A stretch of DNA of 64,000 nt from Phaseolus vulgaris (GCF_000499845.2 NC_023759.2:40405172-40469171), one strand, 5' to 3'. Shown: positions 1-13,599, numbered from the stretch's first letter. The notes: generated by a model not told the origin, from the sequence alone. Made by a program: numbers and translations.

Positions 1-863
1 CGCTCTTTAGCATTTTCAGTTTCTCTTTTAACACCATAATTTCATTTCCCTGAACCAAGCAATTTCCCCATTTATCTTTAACAAATTTGTCAAACTCTTT
101 ATGTTCCTGCCAAATGTCTAGAAATCTGAATGGTTTTGGTCCCCAATCTGCTATATTTACTTTTAGCACAAAGGCACAGTGATCAGATACTTGTCTATCT
201 AAGACATATTGTTTGTTGCCTGACCAATGTTGCAGCCATTCAAAATGTAGTTAAAAATTTGTCAAGTCTACTCTTAACCTTTCCATTAGGTATATACCAT
301 GTATATTTTCTTCCAATGCAAGGTATATCAACCATCTCCATGCTATCAATGAAATTATTAAAGCCTTGCATTTCTCTCTTGTTTCCTCTAGCTTGACTTA
401 TTCCCCTCCTTTCCTCTTCATTTCTTATTGCATTGAAATCTCCCAAAATGCACCATGAGTTACAAGGTTCCCTTTGTCTGATTCCTTTTAGTTCCTCCCA
501 TATTTGCATTTTCAATTGTAAATTACATGAAGAATACACATTTGTAATAACAACAGGAATATTACTCTCCCTAAAGATCCCGATAAAAACTATGAACCAT
601 CTATTAATAATATGATTAGAGCATTGGAAAAAAATTTTGTGCCAAATTGTAAGAATACCACCTGCTCCATTAATTGGTTCACTGTAAAAATAATCTATAT
701 CATTATCCCCCCATAACTGACAACAATTATTTAAACTGAAATTTGCCAATTTCACTTCTTGCATGCATACCATTTTGACCCCTTCCTTCCTAATTATATC
801 CTTAATATATCTCCACTTTACAGGACTCCCCAAACCTCTCACATTTAAAGATAGAATTCTCAT
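1..863 (-). pseudogene. LINE ORF2, N-terminal endonuclease domain, frameshifted
   Basis: The ORF2 start is the ATG at 863, opening with MRILSLNVRGLGSP, the typical beginning of plant L1 ORF2. The APE-like endonuclease residues are visible: Asn in SLNVRG, Glu in MQEVKL, Asp and Asn in LGDFNAI, and, after the frameshift, SDHCAF with the catalytic Asp-His pair. This enzyme nicks target DNA to prime reverse transcription. One extra base in a run of four A's (242-245 on the + strand) throws the frame and stops it at 240. In the shifted frame coding continues without a stop to the window edge. The reverse transcriptase domain should follow outside the window. Confidence 0.88.
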
Positions 864-931
864 TGATAACCCATATTTTCCCCCACTTCCCTTTGAGATT
901 TTAACATTATATCCCTTTTTTCAAGTTCTTC

Positions 932-3178
932 CTAACTTAACATAATATTTCCTTCATCCCCACATGTAGCACCTAACTGTTTACCCAATTCCCATAATCT
1001 AATTGTTTCTAAACTTCCACGTTTTTGCCAAAATAAACGATTGCAATTATTTATAGCCATGTCAGAAACAGAATTACTAATTTGAGATAAGACTGACCTT
1101 ATATGCTTGCGATCTTTCCGTTTGCTATTTTTGCTTGATTCACCCATCCAAAAAACTCTTCTTTCATTTGTGTCGATAGAATTAAAGGACCTCAATTCAT
1201 TGCTTTCCTTCTTTTGTTTTCCTGTTCCATCCAATACCCGATAAGACTCTTTTTTACTTTGCTCATTGAACGGTAGATATCTGTCGTTTATTCTGCACGA
1301 TCTCAACCCTGAATGGAGAAGGTTTTGTGTGTGATTTTGCTCCGCGGAGGCTGGAGCATAGTGAAAAGGAGAACGCCCTTCCACCCCCAAGGGCGTCGTA
1401 CAAAGAGAATCCTCCACCTTCGAGATTGACAGCATTGAAACCGCCTCCCTCACTGTCTCTTCTCCCATCGACGACTGGGCATGGTTGGATAAAAACCTTT
1501 CCTTTTGCACTGCCAAATTCAAGGTGTGCGGTAGTTGATTCTTTTTCTCCTTCGTTTCCTCTACTGTGTGTGGTTGGAGTGTGATGGCTGCTACGTTTTG
1601 AACGTGGTGTGCCAATGCAATGTCTTTCTGGGGTCGACCGTGAGCACGGAGTGCGACGGTGTTTTCATTCCAAGGTTTCCCAATCTGTTCAACCTCTTCC
1701 AGATCGTTAATCCTTGCCATGTTAAGTGGGCTTCCCAGCGACCCAATCCAGACTGAATCCTCCATCCTTCCATTAATTGGGCTTGAATTAGAATCTGATT
1801 CAAAGTGATTTTTTAATTTGCACCTCCTTTTCGCATCCGCTAATTGTGTCTAATTTGAAACACATTGGGCCATTTCTAAAAGCCCATTTTTCTTTGCCTT
1901 GTCAGCCCTGCTTATAGCCGTTGATGTTGCAGGCCCTATGTTTTCCTTTTTTGTGAGTAGGCAGAGATTAGGTGCAGATGTAGCCCCTAGGGGTTTTGCC
2001 GAAAATGGGTCGCAACAGTGTAGTGGTGATAATGGTTCAGATCACCGGCGGTCCTGTTGAAGCGGTGGCTTTGTCTTGCTCGTTTCCACCATTTTTTCCT
2101 TCGCTTCAATCTTTCTTGTATCTTCGAAAACCCCATTCTCCGAACGCCCTGATGCATGCGACTCCATTGAATCTACTTCAAAATCATCTCCGTCAGATGT
2201 TTCGCCCTCATGACATTGACAAAGGTTGTATTCAGGAACTGTGCATTCTTCCTCCACTGATATCTGATACAGGACTTCATTGATTCTCATATAACTAGTT
2301 ATCTTTGCCTCACAACTCACTGATACTCTAACTTTAAACCTTGCATATTCTAATTCGTCCAATGTCATTGTTGCTTCATCTACCTCAACCAGTGTTCCTA
2401 GTAACGCAAAAATGTGTTTGAAGCACTCAATATTCCATAGTTTCAACGGTAGTCCCCTACATCTCACCCAAACCAATTTATCCATCACTACAAATTGATC
2501 TTCCCATGGGATAATGGTGTCAAACAAATCTTCGAACCATTCTTTGTTTTCCTCTATAGCTTCTTTAACCTTCGTTTCATTTTCGCCCATGAATAAGACA
2601 TGAAAACCGCCTATAAATTTAACCTTTATGTAACTGAGGCCTCCCAAAATAAAGCTTTCATTCAAACCTGATACTTTGCTTAGATCCGAAACCCTACCAA
2701 TATAGCATTGTTTTAACCATTCTCTTGGTGTTTCTTCCACTTTAAAGTGTATAGCATTTATGTTTGCCCTATTCAGTGATTTTGCTTTGTTTCTGTCTCC
2801 ATTTTTTACCACATTTGCGTAGGAATTTGTTCCTTTTACCCTCCATTCTTTTTTAATCACTTTCTCTAACTCAATTTCCTTTTCTTTCAGCTTTTCATTC
2901 CATTCCTTTCTTGTTTCTGCTGACTTGTTATATTTTGGTCTATTAGCATATAGTTTCCAACTTCCAATCCATATTGTGTTCAACTGGTTCTCCAATTCTC
3001 TAATATTTTGTACTCCCTAGAATCTAACAAAACCAAACCTTTGCTTCTTGATGTTCAATCTTCTAGATATAAAAACATCGCTCACCCTCCCCCATCTTCT
3101 AAAAATCTTCCACAAATCTGTTTCTTTGAGATCAAAGGGAAAGTTAGAGAAGAAGAAAGGAGTACCCCCTCTATTCAT
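932..3178 (-). pseudogene. LINE ORF1: RRM plus DUF4283-like nucleic-acid-binding protein, three stop codons
   Basis: Reading from the ATG at 3178-3176 the frame runs 749 codons to the stop at 932 with no frameshift but three in-frame stops: TAG at 3019-3017, TGA at 2044-2042 and TAG at 1852-1850. The N-terminus is an RNA-recognition motif: an RNP2-like FFFSNFP and an RNP1-like KKQRFGFVRF just before the first stop. A DUF4283-like middle domain (around 2750-2250, with VWVRCRGLPLKLWN) resembles plant retroelement Gag/ORF1 proteins, and the C-terminal third is low in recognisable domains. In plant L1s this product binds the element's RNA. TGA from CGA and TAG from CAG would fit C-to-T change at methylated cytosines, which is inference. 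The strand and position just ahead of ORF2 settle the identity. Confidence 0.85.
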
Positions 3179-3279
3179 CTTCCTGCTCGCACGGCTGAAG
3201 ATAAAGATTGTTGAGGAGTCGCGGAGATTGGGAAAGACGAAGAGAGAGAAGAGAGAAAGGGAGAGTGGAACTGCTTTTA

Positions 3280-5970
3280 TTATAGTAAATTAGCTCTATA
3301 TGATCAATGTTTCCTATGAACCATCATGTAATGTGGTGGAATGGTTGATTATTCATCCGTGCTTGTGAGAATTGTTTATGTATGCTCGATCTTTGGTCTT
3401 TTTTTTTATCATCTAGTTTGTGAGGGTTTGTTGTAGCTCTTTATTTATGTGTTGAGCTGGTCTTACACCATCGTATCTTCTTCCAAATGTAGACGAGATT
3501 TTTATGTTTCGTTGTGCAATATCTCTTGCGCTTTTTTATGTGATCCTAAAAATGAATAAAAATATACTCATTTTCGTTTTTTGAATGTCACTTGAGATTT
3601 TGGGGAAAAGAGAAGAACTACTTGTCTCTAATCTCTAATACTAATCTATTGTATGCTTTGTTTGGAAATAAAGCTTAAGAAGGCAAGTTTTTTTTTTTTC
3701 TTTCCAATTCCTTCTTACCACACTCTTTTTAAAAAGAGAGTTTATGTATTATTTTGATTATAATGAAACTTTAACCATAATGAAGATTTTTATAAAGAAT
3801 TCTTATCTTAGGTTATTATATTCAAGTAAATAATGTAATATATTTCTTCTCTTTGTCTAGTTTTGGTGAGTCAGTGTAATATTCTTATTCTCTTTATCTA
3901 GTTTTAATCCAAGTAAAGTTTTTTTAAAAAAAATATCTTAAGTGTGTAACGTCTCAATTAGCAATAATTAATGAGTGATGATTTTCATACTTGTTTCTTT
4001 TAAGAAGTTAGAGTGACTCAAATTTTCCTAACTTATAATATTATTTTAGATTATTTTCTTAAATTTATTTTATGGCCTTTATAGAATCGACATCATCTAA
4101 AAATTTCTTGAAGAATTATTAAAGATGCGTAACTTGATATATAGTCAACCCATAATCAACAAAATCCACCAATAACTAGTTTATAACCGACCTTATTTTT
4201 TACATAGTGGAAGTCTATCCGTCTTTTTTTACAGCAACATTTTCTCCGAAAATCCTCTCAGTGGAAACCTTTTCTTTAAGATTATGATAATGAGAGTAGT
4301 TTTATAAGGTAATTTTATTTTATAAGTTAATTTTATAAATTTGGATTAAATTTAATTCTATTTCTTAATAATTAAAGTCATATGATTTTCATACGCTAAA
4401 TGGAGTTTTACCAAAGTATAAGTTTGAGGGTAGATCTCAATCAGATCTATTTCTTTTTTATTTATCTCAAATTACATTTTTATTATATTTCTGATTCATC
4501 TTTAATCTAAAGAAAAGCATTGTAGTTGACAATCATAACGAATAAAAAGAGACACTTAGATCTGCGAATTGACGTTAAAAGGTTTATGATGAAATGCCCC
4601 AACCACGAACAAAATTTTACACTAATATTACTTTACCGTCATTAGCGCCTCATCTTCCCACTCCTCACTCTCAAAATTTAATTATGTTATTTTTATCAAA
4701 TACATACATAAAACTCTGTTTATGTTTTTCTAAACTCAACTCAAATTATATGTTTTCTTTGCTGCTTTTTTTTAAGGATATGGATCTGACCCGATTTTAG
4801 GTGTATCAAGGTCGGCCACGGATCATGATAATAGGCGGACGTTATGACATGGAATTTGAGATTCAGAATAATTAGTCTTAAATACTCAGTTAAGATATAA
4901 TCATAACGGTAAGGTATGAAAGTTAGGAATGCATCCATATATATTATGTAATATGTTGCTGGAAGAGGATCACAAATTAGGTTAAGAACACACTTATTCT
5001 TAACTACTTTGAATGTTTTGGATTTAGGTCTTCAATTTTTCTCTATAAAACACTTTTAATTTCAATTTATTTTTGCTTAAGTGATGCAATTTTTAAAAAG
5101 GGGAGTGTTGATTGAATGATAATATTTTATAGAAAAAAAATCAGTTAAATGACGAATGTAAAAATATAGAAGTTTGTGTAACTGTGGTGTAGTTTGTTAC
5201 TGTAAGTCTTACAAAAGAAGCAGAAAAAAGAGTTGTTGTTGGATCTGCTTTTATAAAGTTGGGAATCTCTTTCCTCTTTCGCTACACCATTCACATCTCA
5301 CTGTCACCAACACCATCCATCTATATTTATCAATTAAAAAGATAGTTGAATAGGTTCAAGTTAGAGATTTAGACTGTTTGTATAGGAAAATGAGGGAGAA
5401 AAAAAAAGAAGAGAAATATACTTCGTACCAGTTTCATTTTAATAATTTGACACCTAAAAATTATTATTTTATTATAATATTTTATTTTAAAAATAATAGA
5501 AAATTTATTTTTTACTGTTGAAACGTCAAATAAAGAAAGATAGAAATTGCAAGAAGTGGGTAAACTTGGCTGAGCATAGGACAATACTGATAGACAGGCA
5601 ATTGTCACTTCAGTTTGAAAAAAAAACACTATTTTGAAGTGATTAAAAAGGGAAGAAGGGAAGACAATTGGTCATTTTTATTTCATTTTTCATATTTACA
5701 CATCTTTTCTACATAAGATAAATAACCCTTTATTTTAGAACATCAAGATTTTTTAACATTCTAATTTTTTATCATTCTAAATTTTTTATGTTTTTCTTCT
5801 CCCTTTCTTAGTTGGTCTCCCTTTCTTTTTATAGCTTTCTTTGATCTTCACTCTTCTCGTCTCTTCTTTTTCTTTCTAACTTTTTTTATTACTTAACTAT
5901 TCATTACTCAAATTCTGTAACAGTAATCTCTTCAGCACCAATCACTAAGATAAATAACTGGATCGGCCCC
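3280..5970. other. AT-rich intergenic DNA, no gene seen
   Basis: Short reading frames here (for example 4594-4800 and 5369-5629) have low-complexity translations and no family resemblance. A slightly more GC-rich patch at 4785-4990 could be the worn end of a retroelement, but I cannot assign it. No RNA gene or inverted repeat was recognised. Confidence 0.6.
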
Positions 5971-5973
5971 TCC

Positions 5974-6134
5974 CTCAACCTCTGGCGTAAGCCAAAGAGA
6001 CTTTAGGGTCGGCCCATGACCACATAAGAAGCTTCAGGGTCAGCCCATGACTACACAATAAACTTTAGAGTCGGCTCATGACCACACAACTGCTCAACTT
6101 CTTACGTAAGTCAAATAGTCGACCTATGAGCACA
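5974..6134. repeat. 31-bp tandem repeat, three units, inside a larger imperfect duplication
   Basis: Three back-to-back 31-base units at 6001-6031, 6032-6062 and 6063-6093 share the core GTCGGCCCATGACCACA with one to five changes each. The flanks are also related: CTCAACCTCTGGCGTAAGCC before the array resembles CTCAACTTCTTACGTAAGTC after it, and both lead into another copy of the core. This suggests an older unit that was duplicated and then expanded inside. It is much more GC-rich than the surrounding DNA and is probably a piece of a decayed retroelement. Confidence 0.75.
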
Positions 6135-7545
6135 TTAATAACTTCTTTTTTTTCTTTTGCACTCTTTCATTCCAACAATGGAAACAGGAAAAACGAAAAA
6201 ATACAAAGAAAAATAGAAAAATAGACTTTTAAAATATAAAAAAAGATATAATTCTACACGGAAATCTGTAAAGTTAATCGAAAAAAATAAGCATAATCAA
6301 CTATATTAAATAATTTATTATGTAATAAATATTTTATTATATTTACATATGAGGGATGACGTTAAAAAACAAATAATTATATTTATGTATTGTTATAATT
6401 AATTAATTAATTTAAATTATGGTATTTTTTAATATAATTATTTTAATAATAAGTAATTAATTTTATGAAAAATTTTAAATTTAATTAATTAACTCGTGAT
6501 TTAATTTTATTATATTTTTACTTTTTAAATTAATTTGTGAAGAAATATAATAAATTTTTTGTAATTAATTATTAAATAAATTAAATTTTAAATTAAATAA
6601 TTCCTATTATTATTTTTAATTTATAGAATAATTATTTCATAATAAATCAGTCCTATTTTCATTTTTCTATATTATTTTATAATTTATATATTATTTTGTT
6701 ATTTTTTTTATATTAATCAAATCAACTAAATTTTTTTTATTCAATTAATTTTCTTTTAATTTTCCACTATTTTTTTAACTTATTTTTTGTTCAGTGTCTT
6801 GTCTTTTCACTTCAAATAACTCTATTTCTAATATCTTTTCATTTCTTGCATTCGTTCTGGATCTGTTCTCAGTTAAAGAAAGCATCAGAAAAAAAAAAAA
6901 AAAAAAACTTACACAACTTTTCCTTTCTCTCGTGCATCAACCATGCATATGGAGGCAAAAACTTTGACAACCAAAAGAAACAACAAGCAAGACCAACAAG
7001 AGTAAAGTTGTTTTCCAAACAGTATTTGTCCATAAAATTATTAATATTTAAACTAATTTATATTATTAATAAATAATTTTTAAATTAATATTTATAAAAA
7101 TATTTCTATTAACTTATTTTTTTTTAAACTTTATAATCATGGTACTCCAGCAAATACTAATATATATATATGTGCATAAGTTTATGATTTTATTTTGAAT
7201 TTTGAATTGTATTTATTTGTATTTATATAAATCTTAATTATGTATTAAGAATATTTTGAAAAAAATTTAAATTTGTATAGAGTTCTGTATAACATGTATG
7301 TATGTATTGTAATAATTAAATACATTTTTTTACTGATATACTCTTTTTAATTTTATATATTAAGATATATGAGTACTTAGGGTTCAAATATCTTAATATT
7401 TAATAAATAATAAAAATTTAATTTTTTTCAATACACACGTAACTTACATAATTCTGATTGTCTATTGTACCTGAAAATACGTGCAAACAAGAAATCACTT
7501 TTATTGAACTAAAAAGTATAAAACAAAATATGAATATTTATTTTA
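6135..7545. other. Very AT-rich intergenic DNA
   Basis: A long run of A/T words, poly-A and poly-T tracts (for example 6890-6907) and no credible reading frame. The 76-codon frame at 6846-7076 begins in ordinary sequence and runs through the poly-A tract, so I do not call it. Confidence 0.6.
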
Positions 7546-7563
7546 TAATAATAATAATAATAA
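7546..7563. repeat. ATA microsatellite
   Basis: A short uninterrupted run of ATA/AAT triplets in AT-rich intergenic DNA. Confidence 0.8.
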
Positions 7564-7600
7564 AATTAACATAAAATTTATTTTTCCGCAAAAAACTAGA

Positions 7601-7690
7601 TCAAGATTTATCAAATACTCACAAGTTCAAATTAAATTGTCATAGTCAAGATTTATCAAATACTCACAAATTCAAATTAATTTGTTATGT
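7601..7690. repeat. 45-bp tandem duplication
   Basis: Two adjacent 45-base units (7601-7645 and 7646-7690) share TCAAGATTTATCAAATACTC at their start and differ at only a few positions later. It is a local duplication with no coding content. Confidence 0.85.
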
Positions 7691-10600
7691 TTATATATTT
7701 CAAAACAAAATTATTGACATATTGAATAGTCTTGATTTTTGCAAGTTCTTTTTCTAATAAATGCTCACACTTACATTATTGAAATAAAGTATCTCTTTCT
7801 TTTCTTAAGAAAATAAAATAGATTATATTATAGTGTAAAGTAACTTTACGTAGTTTCGTAATCATATATAATAAATTGATTCTAATAATTATCTAATTAA
7901 TCATGCATATTATCAATAACTTTTTATTAACTAATAATGTAAAGGTTTTATTTTATTTTTATAAAGCATAGTTGTTAAACTTGCAAAAGAAAAAAAGGGG
8001 TAAAGTATATAGGCAATATTATGATTATGAGTGTAAAAGTTTATCCACTCTAAATGCATAAAAATTAAACAGAAAAAAAAATACTACAATGAGTTACAAT
8101 TGCTTAAACTACATCAGAAGTTATAAATATTCACAGATAAATCAAATGTGATTCAATCATCACGAAAAGTGAAAAAAAAGATTTTCTAACATCCATAATA
8201 ATTTTTGGAGCATTGATTGTGGAGGTGTGGAGCCAAACAGTGTTTTTCTTACATTTGGGAAGGTTTGGTTTACTTGCATTTACTTAAACTGATTAGATTC
8301 AACAACCATGTTTTGGCCCTTCATTCTTTCAAATATTGCAGCCTAAACCTTCACTATTAATTCAATGTTTTAGATTATAACAAAAGGTGAAAGTTTATTT
8401 TATGAGACAACTCATTTTATTCACAAGTCACATGGGTCATCATTTTTAGCCTACTTTCAAGATAAGCCAACTGTGGAATTTATTTGTTTAAATTTAATTT
8501 AATAATAAGGAGATGCCTAAACTTTAAATAGGTGCATGTATTGGTCATGTGATTGTGTGATAAGGTCAAACACCTCCTAGTTGGTACTTACTTTAGTTAG
8601 TAATATTGCTTAAAAAGTGTACAAAATGACCCTAAACTTATAAGGCTACACCCTGTTTGTTTGGCCTCTTCATGGAAGCAAGTTTACTTTTAGGTTTTAG
8701 GTGGGTTTTAAGAGCGAACCATACATGTACTTATGGTAGTTATAACTTGAAACAGTGAAAACCTTGTATCCTACACAACGCAGAATCATGGTACAAACGT
8801 TAAGGTGAAGTTAGAAGATTATTTTCAAACAACAAGAACAAAAGTTTGAAGAGTATGATTATTATATGATCTACGCGTGCCATTGAGCTCACAAGCACAC
8901 ATGCGCACTTCATCTCATACCATATAAAGCAAAACCTTTATAAATTAATAAATTGTATTGGAATCACAAAACTTTATTCATTTATAGACAGAATAAATTG
9001 TTAATAATTAATTGCTGTTGATACTTCTTTTCTTTTAGTTTATACACGGGGAAAATAATTAATTGCATGATATTTTAAAAAATATACACGGGGAAAGAGA
9101 GAAAAACTATTTAAGTATATAATTTATTTTTCTTTGAGTAACGCGTAATTAAACCAAACCAATCTCACACCCCAATTTTGACTGACATAAATTATGATTT
9201 CAAAGCTAAGGAAGCTGATTATTTATGACGAGTACACAAATAATATAGATTATTAGCAAGTAAGATCAGATAAGTATTTTAGAGTTTTTAAAAGTGAAAA
9301 TGAGTATTTCTGAAACCAAAGTAATAAAACATATATATTTTAGAACAAAATAATTGAGATTAATTGACATGATGATAAATTTTATTATTCAAACAACAAA
9401 ATCATTAAAAAATTAATCATAAAGGAATTTTTTAAATAATCTGATTTCATATAAATATTTTAGTTTTTAAATTATAAATAATCTATCAGTAATTGTTCCG
9501 TTGTAATTTCTCTACCAATTATAATTGTTTTATCATTAACTCTATGAATTAGAGGATTCACGAATTTGAATAGGTATGTAATATATAAGTGAGATATATA
9601 AAGAATTAGAGGATTCTTTCTTTTTTCTTTTTTTAATAATATTTTTTTTCATGTGATGGCAAATGATTGTTGTTATTTGAGGTGTCAGTTTAGCTGAGAT
9701 GTCAAGTTGCATAGTGATGCCTAACACGAAAACTTTATAAAAAAAAAAGTGAGATATATAAAATTAATATTAAATATTTTAAAATTCATCTTACAAGTTA
9801 TAATATAAAATTAAAATATTTTAGAAAAAATAAAGCAAATTTAACTCAGTAGATCAGCTTGCATAAATAACATTTCAAACCTATCAACTCATTCAAAATA
9901 CACATTTAAATGAATCCACTCTTCAAATAATTCTTTTAAAGGTTAAATACATAAAAAAAAACTTTAAAATTTTTAGTACTGGATACTTATATACTTATAG
10001 TAAAACAAAATTATTAAAATGAGTTATTATTAAAAAAAATTACATGAGAAAATATAATTCAGGTTGAAAATTCTTTTATTACGTAAAGAAAATGATAAAG
10101 ATTCTTTCGAATAGTTTCTATACTATAAATATTCACTAGATCTAAAATTTATATTAAAAACAAAAATCAATTTCACATTATAATTATAATAAATGTACAA
10201 TAAAAATATTTAATATTTTCTAACACAATATAATATTGATTATAATTTAATATTTTATTCATATCTCATTATATCATATTGTATTTAAAAAGTTTTTGAA
10301 AATAAACAGTATATTTGGAATAATAACTAAAATGTATAACTGATTTTTTCTAATGAAATTTTTTAATTTATCATTAATTTTAACAACTTTTTTCCTTTTC
10401 AACTTTACACATGTTTTTTTTTCTGTTAAAGTGGAGTTTTTTATACCACAATTAATAATTTGGAATCACCTTTTAAAAATGTATTCAAAATTTAATTTTA
10501 ACTTAATAAAATAATTAAATAATTTAATTCTCACGTACGCTACAAACAAGTCCTTAGTCAAATGTAATATCGAATGATAATAAAAGTTAAGAATGATCCA

Positions 10601-11575
10601 TATAATATATTCGATTCTCGTAGTGTTTGAATTTTTTTAATGCAACAACAATTAATTACAAGAAAAATTAATATATATTTTTATTCAAATAATATTTAAG
10701 TATATTAATTATTAGTGAGTTAAATATAATTTAATCTCTATATATAACAATAATGTTAAAAGTATATTATTTTCTCACACGAGAAACTCGTGTGGTTTTC
10801 CTAATGGGACAAAGGAATTTGCTGGGGCAGCGTGTGACAAGAGTGATGTTGCCAAATGTTAATTGTTTTTTTAACTTATTCACACTTGTCACTTTCTCCC
10901 TTAACACCTTCTACTTATCTTATTATTCTATGTTTATATACTTACCATTATTAGGTTACAACTTTTTTTTTCTTTTACTTATATAAATTGCATGTGGTAT
11001 ACAATTTTTTTTAGAGTGTGAAAAACTACAATTTAATTTCATAATTTTAAAATTAATTTATTATTTAAAACTACACTTATTTGAAAATTTTGAAAATAAA
11101 TATCCCCTGTTCGTAGAAAAATATAATGATTTAAATGTTCAATCAAATTTACAAAATTTATTTCTATTTTAGTGCATGAATATTAAGAATACAATTAAGA
11201 AAAATTATATGGAAATATTATACTATTTTTTAAAGAATGTCAATATTTTTATTTTGATAATGACGAAATAAAATAAGAAATCTATTTATTTTAATAAATT
11301 AAATTATTTATTTTTGAACAAATGTTAAAAAGTTGGAGGAAAATATAAACCACAATTTAAAAAAAAATGAAAGGAATATTAAAGAAGTTTAACTTTTGTG
11401 CATTTATACAAAGGATTTTTTACCTTCTCAATCTATCAAAAAATCAGGGCAGATATAATTTTCAAATAATTATTATAAAAATAAACCAATTTATGATAAA
11501 TAATAATTTATTGTTAAATTACACCAGCAGCAATGTCTATTTACTAATGAGAAAAAATGTCAAAAAAAAAAAAGT
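7691..11575. other. AT-rich intergenic DNA, no gene seen
   Basis: No reading frame here has a recognisable domain. The 77-codon frame at 10753-10986 is a chance frame with a hydrophobic, low-complexity translation. A short direct repeat containing AATTAGAGGATT occurs near 9548 and 9603. The part around 8190-8900 is less AT-rich than its surroundings but shows no coding pattern. Confidence 0.55.
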
Positions 11576-11582
11576 CAAAAAA

Positions 11583-11997
11583 ATCATGAAATAAAAATCA
11601 ATTTTTTAGAAAAAAAAATAATTAGTTACTAGTTATAACTAAATTGAAGATTATTTTAAAAACTAAAAAAAATTGTAGTTTCTAAATCAGTTTCTATTAT
11701 TGTTAAATGATTTCTAAATTACTATGTAATTAGCTACCAAAGTTTTAACTATCAATAAAATATGTTTATTTATACACATTCTTTTAAGTTAATTTGGTTC
11801 TAAAGTTCATTGAACATATTCACTATAAGAAAATCATGAAATAGAAACCAATTTTTAAAGACAAAAATAATTAGTTGCAATAGTAACTAAATTATAGACC
11901 ATTTTAGAAACTAAAAAAAATTGGTTCTAAATTAGTTTCTATTATTGTTAAATAGTTTCTAAATTAGTATCTAATTAGTAATCAAAGTTTTAAAAAT

Positions 11998-12001
<4 letters not shown>
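11583..12001 (+). mobile_element. Two adjacent CACTA-like MITE left arms
   Basis: Two related copies lie head to tail. The second opens at about 11821 with CACTATAAGAAAATCATGAA, a variant of the CACTACAAGAAAATC end seen elsewhere in this window (59370, and inverted at 51144 and 57242). Both continue with the same subterminal words (AATAATTAGTT, TTTCTATTATTGTTAAAT, CTAATTAG) for about 180 bases. The first copy (from about 11583) has lost its outermost bases. No matching right end follows, and the second copy ends in an AT microsatellite, so both are fragments. Confidence 0.6.

Positions 12002-12031
<30 letters not shown>
12002..12031. repeat. AT microsatellite
   Basis: About 15 uninterrupted AT units directly abutting the CACTA-like arm. 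Confidence 0.9.
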
Positions 12032-12037
<6 letters not shown>

Positions 12038-13590
12038 TTATTGCTAGTTTGTGTATCCGTACTATATACACAAGTAAAATAGGAATATAATAAAAAATTA
12101 AATATATAGAATTATTTTTATTCAAAAATAGTGTAAAATAAGCAAATATTAAAAAGTAGATGAAACTTGTGTAGATATATACAAACTATACTTTTATAAT
12201 CTTATATTATATAATTGATTTAAGGTAATTTGGGACCACACACATTTTTACAGTAGTTTTATTTGTATTTTAATAAAAAGCTTTTGTGTCCATACTACTG
12301 AAACATATATTGGCAATTTAACTTTATTTTTTATTTGAAAGGAAAAAGAAAATTGCATTAATAAAATTAACAACTAGTAACTTAATTTTAATGAATGTTT
12401 TAAATTAATAATATATAAATGAAATGCAATCCTTATTTTACAAGATAAACTCACTTATTAAGATGGTAATGAATTCATTTAATCTATCCTAAAAAGTATG
12501 TTTTTTAAGATTATGTCATTGTTATCATACTTATATTAAACTACTCATAAATATCTAATTAAATATTTGAGATGTTCATTATTCAGTTTAATGATATATG
12601 TTAGAGAGTCTACATCAAATATCAAATTATAATATTCAATCCATCTCACACTAGATTAAATTAGGCATAAACCTAATTTTTAAATTTAAAGTGTAAATTT
12701 AATTGAATTTTTTCTTATAATTTATCTAAGTAGTAACGTGACATATTTGTTAATCATAATTTGTGTTTTAAGTTTAATTTAAATTTCCATTAAAATTAAT
12801 CCTAGTAGAAATGTAAAATATTTTTTAATCACAATAATATGCGTGGTCTGATTGTTTGCAAAATGATATTTAACTTGTGTAATTAATTATGTTTACGTTA
12901 GTGGATTTTACAATTTCTACAATCCATCGACTACATATTGAAATTAGGGAAAGTTGTGTTGTGTTATAAGATGTTTCTACCAAAAACAAAATGAAACATG
13001 TTTCTATAGCAGAATACATATTCAAATTAGGCATAAAGTTGTGTTTTAATAAGTGAATACGAGATATAATCTAAATCGAAATAAGGCACATGTAGAACTA
13101 TATGTTTCAATTTTCTTGGTGACAGAATATCTTTTAAGTTGTAGGAGTTTATTATCTTCTTGAATTTAAGTACATAGCACTGGAGATAGAGTTTGATTAT
13201 TTAAAGTAATTTTTTTACTCATTTTTATCATTTTTAAAAATTATAAAATTTGTGTCTTATTTTTATTTAGATGAATAATGGACATATTCTGCGTCAATAG
13301 CTACAACAAAATTTATTAAATAATTTCTTTTACAAAAATAAAAAAAAGCAAAGTAAAAGAAAAACAATATTATTTTAATACTAAAAATGAAAAAGCATAT
13401 CTTTAAATCAATTCTTAATAATAACGAAGAAATTATAATTATATGAATTTAAAAATTAAGTTACCAAAAACTAATGAGAGACGAACTAATATATCTATAT
13501 TTGTCTTGTCTCATTCACAATTATATAATTTAAAATGATAAATATTAATTAATAAAAAATAATTATCAGCAAGAAAAGAATAATTAATAA
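12032..13590. other. AT-rich intergenic DNA, no gene seen
   Basis: Only short accidental reading frames and homopolymer tracts. Nothing recognisable on either strand. Confidence 0.55.
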
Positions 13591-13599
13591 AAATATTTG

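Larger units (their letters stand above)
1..3275 (-). mobile_element. L1-type LINE retrotransposon, 5' half, continuing beyond the left edge
   Basis: A non-LTR retrotransposon read right to left. It starts in a short pyrimidine-rich leader (about 3275-3179), followed by ORF1 (3178-932) and then, 68 bases on, ORF2 (from 863), which opens with an apurinic endonuclease domain and leaves the window at base 1. The reverse transcriptase, the 3' end and any right-hand target-site duplication lie outside. The lesions seen are three nonsense codons in ORF1 and one 1-base frameshift in ORF2, so the copy is dead but fairly young. The leader start is approximate: I place it where the GC-richer sequence gives way to AT-rich DNA. 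Confidence 0.88.

Noticed and set aside
130..396. Plus-strand frames in the first kilobase
   Set aside because: They are antisense shadows of the LINE ORF2 endonuclease.
10753..10986. 77-codon frame as a small membrane protein gene
   Set aside because: It starts at an AT-rich chance ATG, its hydrophobic part comes from T-rich sequence, and there is no promoter, intron or family support.
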